Assembly: GCA_028705905.1 (NCBI GenBank)
Contig: JAQWCP010000059.1
Coordinates: 1-7,896 of the forward strand
DNA from: Oscillospiraceae bacterium
GTDB taxonomy: Bacteria; Bacillota; Clostridia; Oscillospirales; Oscillospiraceae
Direction of reading: 5' to 3'
Length of the DNA stretch: 7,896 bases
Shown here: positions 1 through 7,234 of the stretch, piece by piece
Numbering within the stretch: the stretch's first letter is position 1
Layout of the letters: every line of letters begins with the position of its first letter
The notes under the pieces: generated by a model
Told to the model about the DNA's origin: nothing
Seen by the model: only the letters and a program-made list of their open reading frames with translations
Databases searched by the model: none
Program-made: the position numbers and the translations under genes

Positions 1-2
1 AA

Positions 3-1022
3 CTGATGAACTGCCTTTTCTCGGCGTTGTCAACGCTTCTGGTATATTTGCTGGCAAAGAGGTTTGCCTCCGAGCGGGGAGCAAGAGTGGCATCAGTAGT
101 GTTTTTCCTTTATCCGGGCACATTCATGATGGTATCCGTATTGACAAATCAGCATTTATCGGAAGTTCTCATGCTGTGGGCGCTGTATGTGTTCACAACG
201 CCGGCCAAGCGTACAAAAGGGATGTTCATGAGTGCTGCTGCCGCGGTGCTGCTGGCCCTGAGCAACGCCATCCGCCCAAATGGCATCATCTTGGTACTGG
301 CGGTTCTAGTATACATCGCAATCCGGGTTTTTTCCCGATTGAAAGATGGGCAAAATAAGCGGAAATACGATTTCGCCCGGGCGTTGGTGTTGATCGTTTT
401 GTATTTTCTCATCAGTCTCTCCCTTTCCGGGTTTGTGAAGGCAACGGGGCTGAACGAATATGGCCTTGTCAACAATGTCCCAGAGTGGAAATGGATCATT
501 GGGCTGAACGAACAATATGACGGCCAGTACAATTCCGAAGATGCGAAAACAGTATTTGACGGTGGCTTTGATCAGGCGGCAGTCGATCGACTGATGCGCG
601 AGCGCCTGTCCATCAGCCCATCCGGTTTCCTGAGCTTGGCCTGGCGAAAATTAAACATCATGTGGGGATCATGGGCTTTTATAGGGAACGTCTACGCGGA
701 AATTGGAGCACTTAGAGGGGGTGACTTTCTGTCCCGCGTATTGATCCGCATGTGCAAATTCACCGCGGGCCTATATATTTGGGTGAACCTGCTGATTGCT
801 TTGGGGGCCGCGATCCCGTTCCGGCAAAAACGGGTCCAAGAAGCCCATATGCTTCTGATGTTAATCTCCCTTGCCTATTTCTGTACGCATCTGTTGATTG
901 AGGTGCAGCCGCGTTACCGTAGTCTAATGACGGTCATGAGCTTCCCCCTCATCGCAGTGGGGGTGGATGCCCTCGCAGGGTGCAAAGCGCGGATGCGGCA
1001 AATTCGGTCCAAGCACACCTGA
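3..1022 (+). CDS. GT39/PMT-like integral membrane glycosyltransferase, 5'-truncated by the window edge
   Basis: The reading frame is open to the left edge, so the Met at base 6 is probably internal and the true start lies upstream. About 339 residues are visible. Hydrophobic segments lie roughly at residues 1-18, 28-48, 52-65, 73-108 (one or two), 126-144, 253-272, 281-299 and 306-324. A soluble stretch at about 150-245 contains IIGLNEQYDGQYN, which resembles the G-N-x-x-x-G-x-(Y/W)-N segment of Firmicute GT39-like proteins. Near the end, EVQPRYRSLM resembles the E-x-x-x-RY segment common in that group. Such enzymes use polyprenyl-phosphate sugars to glycosylate proteins or cell-wall lipids at the membrane. 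The catalytic acidic residues of the first extracellular loop would be upstream and cannot be checked, so donor and acceptor are unknown. Its GC is visibly higher than that of the operon that follows, and a transposase scar separates them, so a functional link is unlikely. Confidence 0.75.
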   Translation: MMNCLFSALSTLLVYLLAKRFASERGARVASVVFFLYPGTFMMVSVLTNQHLSEVLMLWALYVFTTPAKRTKGMFMSAAAAVLLALSNAIRPNGIILVLAVLVYIAIRVFSRLKDGQNKRKYDFARALVLIVLYFLISLSLSGFVKATGLNEYGLVNNVPEWKWIIGLNEQYDGQYNSEDAKTVFDGGFDQAAVDRLMRERLSISPSGFLSLAWRKLNIMWGSWAFIGNVYAEIGALRGGDFLSRVLIRMCKFTAGLYIWVNLLIALGAAIPFRQKRVQEAHMLLMLISLAYFCTHLLIEVQPRYRSLMTVMSFPLIAVGVDALAGCKARMRQIRSKHT

Positions 1023-1055
1023 AAGAGGATATTTGCATCCCGTTTTATCTCAATC

Positions 1056-1070
1056 TGAGGGAGTCCCTCA
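1056..1070 (+). terminator. short hairpin after the glycosyltransferase gene, weak terminator candidate
   Basis: TGAGGG and CCCTCA form a perfect 6-bp stem around an AGT loop, 34 bases after the TGA stop. Only TTCATC follows instead of a proper T-run, so it is at best a weak Rho-independent terminator. Confidence 0.25.
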
Positions 1071-1119
1071 TTCATCAACGAGCTGAATAAAGAGCCTGTT
1101 TGATTGTATGTAGTGGAAT

Positions 1120-1312
1120 ATGGAAATGGGCGTCAAGCTGACAGTCAAACAGATAACGAAAATCGAGAAATATGATCCCAGCTTCAGAGAGCGGCACGTG
1201 AAAACTTCTAGACAGGGTGACCTTGCCAAGATACAATGTTCATGAGCAATCTGAAAGGTATTGGTAAAGTTCTAGTTACACACTTGCGTGGATTCATACG
1301 GGGCTGATTCCT
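1120..1312 (+). pseudogene. degenerate DDE transposase fragment (IS481/rve-type integrase core)
   Basis: Three consecutive frames read like neighbouring parts of one transposase. From 1120 one frame gives LTVKQITKIEKYDPSFRERH followed by VKTSRQGDLAK, ending at a TGA at 1243. From 1230 a second frame gives DTMFMSNLKGIGKV. From 1268 a third gives SSSYTLAWIHTGLIP. In the IS481-like family the matching order is an FRERH segment, a PG-(D/E)-L-x-x-QDT segment carrying the first catalytic Asp, then LKG-(V/I)-GKVY and an Asp-Ser/Thr-Tyr segment. So the piece spans the linker and the start of the catalytic core. It lacks the N-terminal helix-turn-helix, the second Asp region and the final Glu, and contains at least two frame changes, so it is not functional. 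The family name comes from recalled motifs rather than a search. It marks past mobile-element activity directly upstream of the helicase operon. Confidence 0.6.
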
Positions 1313-1330
1313 TCACAATTTAAAAAACGA

Positions 1331-1363
1331 TTGTCCCTTTTTGGTGTTCACAAGATATATAAT
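1331..1363 (+). promoter_or_regulatory. possible sigma-A-type promoter of the helicase operon
   Basis: A perfect TATAAT lies at 1358-1363, overlapping TATATA at 1356-1361. The best -35-like hexamer is TTGTCC at 1331-1336, which gives a long spacer of 19-21 bp, and no TGn extended -10 is present. The predicted transcript would start about 65 bases before the ATG at 1435. Because of the poor spacing it may be only an AT-rich coincidence. Confidence 0.3.
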
Positions 1364-1434
1364 ATTGATAGAAGGGAAAATCAAGAACAGTCCATTATGG
1401 AATTTGCCTTTAAGCCTGACTAGAAGGTGAGGTA

Positions 1435-3945
1435 ATGGTTGTCGGTGCAATCGACGCTTCGCTTACTTCTCGAGGATTGGTTCGTAATAGAGACAACATC
1501 GAAATTGCTTTTGATAGAACAAAGTCGCATTCGCCGTTTTTACAAAATAATGAAAGTTCCCACATGTCTTTCCATTGTTCTTTTAGTGTGATTTCTGGCC
1601 AAGCTCCCAACGCACCCTCTTTCTGTATTCTAAATGGAAGGGCAAGCAGGGAGCAAAAGAACTGGCTGGATACTTTAGAAGATATCAGTCAGTTCAATAA
1701 AGAGCAGTATTTAGTTGAACATGCTGCTCCCGAAAAAAACATTGTCATCAGAGCTGGCGCTGGCACCGGAAAAACACACACTATGATTTCACGCATAGGG
1801 TTTATTTGCTATACACAAAATGTTCCTCTACAAAAAATGGCCGACCGCATTGTAATGATAACATTCACCAATGAAGCTGCTGACCAGATGGAAGAGAAAC
1901 TAAAAACCTATTTCAGAAATTGCTATTTGATAACTTCCAAGTCCGACTATTTGCAGATGATCTCTCGAATTGATCACATGCAAATTAGTACGATTCATTC
2001 CTATGCTAAAAATCTAATTGCTCAGCTGGGCGCTTCTTTTGGATATGGAATTGATTTGGGAATAACCTCCAGCGAGTTCTATCGTCGCAAGAAAACCTCT
2101 GATTTGCTTGATGCATATATTCACCAGAAAGAGCTGGAATATGGAAAAAGCTACACGGACAGGCTTGGTATGCCTATTTATGCAATTCGTGAAGGCATCC
2201 TTGATTTTATTAGCAAGCTGCATAACAAGAGCGTGAATATTGGTGCGATTGAGTCTCAAGACTTTGGTTTTCTCCTGGATGGTGATACCCACATTGAACT
2301 GCATGAACTGTTTGCAAGTGTTATACCTGCGGTTGAGCGAGAATATTTCAAGGAGCTCCTCGAGAACAACAAAATTCATTTGAGCGCTATGATGTCCATC
2401 CTAAACCGCTTTATTAACGACCCCGACAGTGAGAGTAGGATTGTTGAGCTGAAAAAGGATAAATGTGCGCAGCAGTTTATGTTTGTTGATGAATTTCAGG
2501 ACACCGATGATTCGCAGATAGAGTCACTGCTGAAAATTGCGCAAATTCTCGATTATCGACTTTTTCTGGTGGGCGATATCAAGCAGTGTATCTATCGTTT
2601 CCGCGGTGCTAAAGAAAAGGCGTTTGATCAGTTAAAAATCGACGAGAATCCTGAAAAGTGGTTAGAGTTCTCTTTGCAGAGAAACTATCGTACAGACAAA
2701 TACTTGCTGGACATATTTGACTTGTCTTTTGCCTCCTGGGGCGCACGAGATGATGAGCTGCTTTCTTATGAGGTTGGCAAGGATAAACTTATTGGAACAA
2801 GAGATTTTAATGGTAAATATCTCGCAAATAAGAGTCGTTTCTTCCGGAGGCTGCCCATTGCAAATGAAGAACTGAGAATTCCTATTCTTGTTGAGGAAAT
2901 TCGCAGACTGCAAAAGCGAATTCAATATGAGGAAAATCAAGGTGTAAAGCTTTCTTCGAAGGAAAAGAGTATTGCTATACTTGTCCGCGAAAACTGGCAG
3001 GCAGATATGGTTCGCACCGAGTGCGCGCGCCTTGGGATTAGTGTTCATACAAATACTGGCGGTGATCTGTATATGTCGCAGCCTGCCCTTGATATGCTTA
3101 CCTTGGTAAATGCTTTGGTTCATTTTGATGAGGCGGATTATCTATATAATCTTGTGACTTCTAATTTCTTCAATCTGGACATTCCTAAGTCCAATCTCTA
3201 CGAAATACGCATGAAGATTCGTACTGGTGGGTGGAGAGCAAAAACTGATGAAAACGAGCAGGTTAATTACCTCATAAATTTCATGAATTTGATGCTTGCC
3301 AATACTGTGGACAAAAACAACAAGTGGGAATACATTGTTGCAAGCCTAAGAACACAGCCTATTCTTCAGGCCATTCGCAAAGTGTACGGCACTCTTGAAC
3401 CTTGGAAGCATTTTAGTGATGATCCATGGAAACAGCATTACTATCAGCTTAATGTTGATTTATTGTTTGAGCAGGTAATCAATGCCTGCAATGTGGACAG
3501 GCTTACAATAAACACTTTGCAGGAACACTTATATAACAGCATGGTCTCTCAGGTCTCTATTGATAGCAGAATCCCGGCCACTGATGAAACCGACGTCGCT
3601 ATTCAGTGCATTACAGTTCACAAATCCAAGGGGCTTGAGTATGGACACGTCATCATGCCATTCTGTTCGGCGTCGATTAACTACATTAAAAAATCCCAAC
3701 TCCATATCAGTACAACCAAATACAAGGACCGATATCGAATTGGATATAGTATGAGCGTAGGCGACTTCGGAGAATCTGTCCAGAACCATTTCTATGATGA
3801 AATTATTGAGAAATCAGAGAAGGCACGTGAAGAGGCTCGTATCCTCTATGTTGCTATGACCAGATCGATTCGCTCCTTCTCTTGGGTTGAAATGGAAGGG
3901 AAGCAAAATCTATCTTGGCAGAATCTCATAGAAACGGAGGTTTAA
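1435..3945 (+). CDS. SF1A UvrD/AddA-like DNA helicase without nuclease domain
   Basis: An 836-residue 3'-5' type DNA helicase/translocase by motif content. Visible are a Q-motif-like FNKEQ (87-91), Walker A AGAGTGKT (107-114), motif Ia TFTNEAA (143-149), motif II VDEFQDT (351-357), motif III GDIKQCIYRFRGA (380-392), motif IV QRNYR (415-419), motif V TVHKSKGLE (727-735) and motif VI LYVAMTR (804-810). All look catalytically complete. The protein ends 26 residues after motif VI, so the RecB-type nuclease domain of AddA (about 1200 residues) is absent. Residues 1-86 are an extension I cannot assign. The start is supported by AAGGTGAGG at 1424-1432, but the frame is open back to a TGA at 1417 and the gene may be 5'-truncated. 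The stop lies 3 bases before the ATG of the AddB-like gene, whose Shine-Dalgarno sits in the last helicase codons, so coupled translation and complex formation are likely. Composition is more AT-rich than the glycosyltransferase gene. Confidence 0.88.
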   Translation: MVVGAIDASLTSRGLVRNRDNIEIAFDRTKSHSPFLQNNESSHMSFHCSFSVISGQAPNAPSFCILNGRASREQKNWLDTLEDISQFNKEQYLVEHAAPEKNIVIRAGAGTGKTHTMISRIGFICYTQNVPLQKMADRIVMITFTNEAADQMEEKLKTYFRNCYLITSKSDYLQMISRIDHMQISTIHSYAKNLIAQLGASFGYGIDLGITSSEFYRRKKTSDLLDAYIHQKELEYGKSYTDRLGMPIYAIREGILDFISKLHNKSVNIGAIESQDFGFLLDGDTHIELHELFASVIPAVEREYFKELLENNKIHLSAMMSILNRFINDPDSESRIVELKKDKCAQQFMFVDEFQDTDDSQIESLLKIAQILDYRLFLVGDIKQCIYRFRGAKEKAFDQLKIDENPEKWLEFSLQRNYRTDKYLLDIFDLSFASWGARDDELLSYEVGKDKLIGTRDFNGKYLANKSRFFRRLPIANEELRIPILVEEIRRLQKRIQYEENQGVKLSSKEKSIAILVRENWQADMVRTECARLGISVHTNTGGDLYMSQPALDMLTLVNALVHFDEADYLYNLVTSNFFNLDIPKSNLYEIRMKIRTGGWRAKTDENEQVNYLINFMNLMLANTVDKNNKWEYIVASLRTQPILQAIRKVYGTLEPWKHFSDDPWKQHYYQLNVDLLFEQVINACNVDRLTINTLQEHLYNSMVSQVSIDSRIPATDETDVAIQCITVHKSKGLEYGHVIMPFCSASINYIKKSQLHISTTKYKDRYRIGYSMSVGDFGESVQNHFYDEIIEKSEKAREEARILYVAMTRSIRSFSWVEMEGKQNLSWQNLIETEV
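3936..3940 (+). promoter_or_regulatory. strong Shine-Dalgarno GGAGG that fixes the AddB-like start at 3949
   Basis: GGAGG inside the last helicase codons is followed by an 8-base spacer and ATG at 3949. This is near ideal. The only starts for the main downstream frame (TTG at 4074, ATG at 4140) lack a comparable site. It is the main evidence that the gene truly begins at 3949 and that a frame change lies just downstream. Confidence 0.75.
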
Positions 3946-3948
3946 GAA

Positions 3949-4098
3949 ATGCCGTTTAAGATCTACACATATGAAGATCCCTATAAGTTAGACAAGTCGG
4001 ATTTTTGGAATGAGATTTCTACATTGCCTCACTTTTGTGGTGCAAGAACGCTTGTAAATGGTCTTAAGATGTATTGGGAGATAGTATTAAAGGCTTAA
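3949..4098 (+). CDS. N-terminal fragment of the AddB-like protein, out of frame with the rest
   Basis: From the ATG with the strong upstream GGAGG, this frame encodes 49 residues, beginning MPFKIYTYEDPYKLDKSDFW and continuing to HFCGARTLVNGLK, then MYWEIVLKA and TAA. It starts 3 bases after the helicase stop, as expected for a coupled second gene. After Leu-Lys (4063-4068) the adjacent frame continues as DVLGDSIKGLICPLDEL, which reads as the natural continuation. Adding back one A (CTT AAA GAT GTA in place of CTT AAG ATG TA) would join the two into about 1003 residues. I therefore read this as the real N-terminus, cut off by a one-base deletion or a sequencing/assembly error. Programmed slippage is less likely: no good X-XXY-YYZ heptamer is seen in the 4065-4098 overlap, with ATTAAAG at 4086-4092 only a poor candidate. 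Confidence 0.65.
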   Translation: MPFKIYTYEDPYKLDKSDFWNEISTLPHFCGARTLVNGLKMYWEIVLKA

Positions 4099-6959
4099 TT
4101 TGCCCCTTGGATGAGCTGGTGGAGCATGAAAAAGTCTATATGCAGTGGACCGATAATATCAGCCTGCGTGTTCAACAGTATAGTGCGCTGTCTTCAGCGT
4201 TCAAGCAGCTGCTGGAGAAACGCAAAATTAGTAAATCATTTCACATGGCTCTAACGCAGAATCAGAACCATTTTCTTGAAGCGATTCGTCTGTTTGTTGA
4301 ATTGGATATTAAAGCTTCAGTCATCGACGGAAGCAAAGGAAATACTGAGCAGAAACTATTTGTATACATACTGAAACAAGCGCAGAAAAGCTCTCTTTTC
4401 AGTTTCCCTGACACACCTTCTCGCGAGCAACTCAAGGAAATCGTTGTATCTCTTGCTAAGAAAGAAGTGGATGAATGTACTGGAACACAGCAGGAAATAA
4501 AACGCTGTGAAAGAGCGATAAGTATAACTGAAGAAAAAACTTTTGATAGTATTGTCGTTCATGGTGTGCATCAGTTCTCGCCTTCGCAGCTTCGACTGCT
4601 ACTTGCCATGGAAAAAATGGGAATGACCATTGTCTTTCTGTTCAACTACCAGAAGAAATATTCCCGTATTTACTCTTCTTGGGACGATATCTATGGATGT
4701 TTTGAGGTTCCAATCCATCACGATACTGTAGTGTCGGAATACCAAATGCCCACAATGCAAAATCCAAGCAACGCCCTGGCCTGCGCTTTGGGCGAGCTTT
4801 GCGAAGATAGAAGTACGGTCGGAAGTCCTTTGTTGCAAAAGTGGTATAAGTTGTACAAGAGTGTACAACTTATGGAATTTGCAAATATTACGGAGTATGC
4901 ACATTTTGTGTCCAATCATTTTGATGATGCAATTCGGCGTTACTCTGAGTCTTGCAGCGTTATGGAAAGAGGTAATGGGGTTTGGAACAATGCAGCCGTT
5001 TTAAGGCACTTGATTGAGCAAGTATATACTGCTAATCGGGACGTACACACTCTCCTCAAAATTTACTATCCGGAATATGCGAAAGACCGTCACTTCCTTT
5101 CCTACCCCATTGGCCAGTTCTTTTCTGCTATTTATCGCCTATGGGATTATGAAAAGGGTGAGATTATCTTTGACACAAGCGCCATTAAAGAATGTTTGTC
5201 ATCTAACATCCTGAGTACAGCTCCCGGCGAAGTGCTTCTGCGGACCTATTACAATATCGAAATTCTATTTGAAAATGTAACGACCTACGATGAATTCCAT
5301 CAAGAAATCGTAGAGGGTTACGCTACTAACTATGAAAAAATCACGGAATCTCCAAGAACAGATGGTGTATCGGAGCTGAAAAATCTATCTGTATATAACA
5401 AATACAAGGTTTCCAAAAAGGATATGCGTGCACTCATTAAAGCTATCGAAGAAATCAATGAGATTGCAACTTATCTTTTCGCTTTGGATAATTCTCATGA
5501 GGATTTCATCAACTTTGGTAAGCACTTTCATAATCTTGAAGAGTTTCTCAAGCAACGCGAACTGGTGCTGGCTAATGAGCAGGAACGTGCACTGATTACA
5601 GCACTCCAGTTGCGTCTGGACAAAATCAAACCCGAACATTGTTCATTCTCCGGCACCTTCCGCGACTTAAAGGAAGGTCTCCATTACTATCTGAAACAGA
5701 AAAATGATGAAGACCAGGGCGTTGACTGGATCGTAAAAAACTACGAACAGATTGATGGTGATATTCTCCAGAGTAAACGGCAATTTGATCAGGAACAGCA
5801 TAAAGTATATCACTTTGCCTGTGTTTCTGATCGCGACATGAATATGACTGTAAACGACCAACTTCCTTGGCCACTTACTGACGAATTCATCCGTGTAGCC
5901 TATTCTCCCATCGATTTGCAATTCCAGGTGTACTATACAGCACTTGGTGAACGAAGTAATTTTCTCAGATACGCACTCTTCTATGGTTTATGCTACAACC
6001 GGTGCGATGTTCGACTCAGCTATGTTAAGCAGTATGGCGAAGAAACAACTGAGCCATACGCATTGTTGTCAATTTTGGGATTGACTCCCAAGGCCGAACT
6101 GATTGAAAGTGCGAACAAGCCGACCCCATTTTCTATTTCAGTCGGTCAGAATGTTACTATGGGAATCAAATATGACAGATTCCAGATGATGGACATGTTT
6201 CTCTGTCCGTACAGATTCTTCTTGGATTACGTTGTGGAAAACGAACCGGTCGTTCAAGGCAATTTCTTGTATCAAAAATACTTTGAGAACCTTCTAATAG
6301 CTGCAGTTTGGAAGAGAATCGGAAATCGAAACCGCTCCGAAGTTATGAGGTATTTTCCTCGAATTCTCGATAGAGAAACAGAGAACCTTGAGTTATTCTT
6401 CAAATTCTGGAAGCCGACTGAAATTTTTGACCTTAAGACAAGGGCGAAGAATTATCTGCTTCACGAGATTATTGCTGACGGAAACAGCTCCACCGTAAAG
6501 CCCTATTATCCATCTCACATGCAAATGCGCAAGTTGTTTGGTTCGGCAAAATTCGTGGTAGATATTTCTGAGGTAGAGCGAAAGAACCCTTATAGCAGTT
6601 TCGAGGCTCTTGCACTTAGAAACGGTTGGAAGAAAGAACATTCACTTCACAAGCTACCACAACCGGATGGCAATCCGTTGTCCGATGTACTCCGCGATGA
6701 AGCAAAACAATATGTCAATCAAGTACAGAGCAAAGATAAAACCGCTATCCCATCAGAATGGTGCATGTATTGTGTTCACCGAGGAATCTGCATGGAGTCT
6801 TTCCTTTGCAGCGAAGTGAGTACATCAAGTTCCAGAACAGATCCCAACAACAACCGACAGATTATTAAGTCTCGATCTACTGCATCCGTTAGGAATGTCC
6901 TGCCTGATGCACCAATGGTACAAGAAATAGAAGCAAAAGTTATGTATTTGGGCGTATAA
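4074..6959 (+). CDS. AddB/RecC-like helicase-exonuclease partner with Fe-S cysteine motif (main frame, frameshifted near its start)
   Basis: The frame opens at a TTG without a clear ribosome-binding site and encodes 961 residues; the genuine N-terminus probably lies in the overlapping frame from 3949. Numbered from the TTG, residues 157-200 (FDSIVVHGVHQFSPSQLRLL onward) resemble the degenerate motif II region of AddB/RecC. Residues 578-605 (VYHFACVSDRDMN, then QLPWPLTDEF) resemble the AddB segment before its C-terminal part. Residues 627-670 (RSNFLRYALF through LSYVKQYGEE) match the AddB pattern ending in an L-S-Y strand. Cysteines C711 (FLCPYRFFLDYV), C897, C900 and C906 (WCMYCVHRGIC) reproduce the C...CxxCx5C cluster of AddB and Cas4 nucleases. 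No Walker A is seen. The GxxxH nuclease motif is GNFLY (729-733), and no D-x-x-(D/E)xK strand is apparent before C897, so nuclease activity is doubtful. It probably forms a heterodimer with the helicase upstream. The AddB-fold call is moderately sure; the biological role is unknown. Confidence 0.75.
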   Translation: MGDSIKGLICPLDELVEHEKVYMQWTDNISLRVQQYSALSSAFKQLLEKRKISKSFHMALTQNQNHFLEAIRLFVELDIKASVIDGSKGNTEQKLFVYILKQAQKSSLFSFPDTPSREQLKEIVVSLAKKEVDECTGTQQEIKRCERAISITEEKTFDSIVVHGVHQFSPSQLRLLLAMEKMGMTIVFLFNYQKKYSRIYSSWDDIYGCFEVPIHHDTVVSEYQMPTMQNPSNALACALGELCEDRSTVGSPLLQKWYKLYKSVQLMEFANITEYAHFVSNHFDDAIRRYSESCSVMERGNGVWNNAAVLRHLIEQVYTANRDVHTLLKIYYPEYAKDRHFLSYPIGQFFSAIYRLWDYEKGEIIFDTSAIKECLSSNILSTAPGEVLLRTYYNIEILFENVTTYDEFHQEIVEGYATNYEKITESPRTDGVSELKNLSVYNKYKVSKKDMRALIKAIEEINEIATYLFALDNSHEDFINFGKHFHNLEEFLKQRELVLANEQERALITALQLRLDKIKPEHCSFSGTFRDLKEGLHYYLKQKNDEDQGVDWIVKNYEQIDGDILQSKRQFDQEQHKVYHFACVSDRDMNMTVNDQLPWPLTDEFIRVAYSPIDLQFQVYYTALGERSNFLRYALFYGLCYNRCDVRLSYVKQYGEETTEPYALLSILGLTPKAELIESANKPTPFSISVGQNVTMGIKYDRFQMMDMFLCPYRFFLDYVVENEPVVQGNFLYQKYFENLLIAAVWKRIGNRNRSEVMRYFPRILDRETENLELFFKFWKPTEIFDLKTRAKNYLLHEIIADGNSSTVKPYYPSHMQMRKLFGSAKFVVDISEVERKNPYSSFEALALRNGWKKEHSLHKLPQPDGNPLSDVLRDEAKQYVNQVQSKDKTAIPSEWCMYCVHRGICMESFLCSEVSTSSSRTDPNNNRQIIKSRSTASVRNVLPDAPMVQEIEAKVMYLGV
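4846..4873. repeat. 12-bp perfect inverted repeat with a 4-base loop inside the AddB-like gene
   Basis: ATAAGTTGTACA (4846-4857) and TGTACAACTTAT (4862-4873) are exact reverse complements around AGAG. A hairpin this long and perfect is unexpected within coding sequence. It could form in mRNA or be a protein-binding palindrome. No T-run follows, so it is not a standard terminator. Confidence 0.8.
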
Positions 6960-7234
6960 TGAGTCATTTTATAGCGTTGCAGCAGGTTGTTTCTATTCAT
7001 TTTTGCGAGTTTCCGTGAGATTGAACTACAATCATTTCCCATCTCGATTAGCAAGGAAATCAGCTCGTTTTTGGCTCCGATTAGCAGGAGAGGCTCAATT
7101 CTTAGCAAGAATGGCAAAATCCCTGCTAATTCTTAGCAAGCTAATTTCGGGAAACGTCATCTGTCCAATAAAGCATGGCATGTAATAAATTAAAATTCAA
7201 GCAGTCAGTAATTAGAGACCGTCGAAAAATGGAA
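6960..7234. other. non-coding region downstream of the operon
   Basis: No convincing gene is present. The one sizeable frame (from a TTG at 7003, about 60 codons) is low in complexity and its residues follow the repeated TTAGCA motif, so it is probably not coding. No clear intrinsic terminator for the operon is visible. The main content is the TTAGCA repeat cluster. Confidence 0.6.
7048..7140. repeat. cluster of four TTAGCA(A)G repeats with inverted copies
   Basis: TTAGCA occurs at 7048, 7081, 7102 and 7133, with start-to-start spacings of 33, 21 and 31 bases, close to whole helical turns. The last two copies lie in a longer 13-base direct repeat AATTCTTAGCAAG (7097-7109 and 7128-7140). ATTAGCAGG at 7080-7088 is the exact reverse complement of CCTGCTAAT at 7122-7130. 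This could be a phased binding site, a recombinase arm region or a decayed repeat; the sequence alone does not decide. Confidence 0.55.

Larger units (their letters stand above)
1023..1434. other. 412-bp scar region between the glycosyltransferase and the helicase
   Basis: No intact gene is visible. The region contains a short hairpin (1056-1070), a broken transposase fragment (about 1120-1312), a possible promoter (1331-1363), and an open segment ending at the TAG at 1421. That segment may be the lost upstream part of the helicase gene. The mixture suggests a transposon insertion and later deletion at the left border of the helicase operon. Confidence 0.6.

Noticed and set aside
1410..1610. 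66-codon open frame on the minus strand opposite the helicase start
   Set aside because: It overlaps the helicase 5' end in antisense, has no recognisable motif, and has no supported ribosome-binding site.
4086..4092. ATTAAAG as a programmed -1 frameshift site
   Set aside because: The P-site re-pairing is poor, no clear downstream stimulatory structure is seen, and a single lost A near 4066 gives a more natural protein join.
7046..7140. CRISPR array suggested by the spaced TTAGCA repeats next to an Fe-S nuclease-like protein
   Set aside because: The repeats are only 6-13 bases, the spacing is irregular, and no cas1 or cas2 gene is present.
7003..7185. 60-codon open frame starting at TTG after the operon
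   Set aside because: The residues mostly mirror the TTAGCA repeats; there is no ribosome-binding site and no family resemblance.
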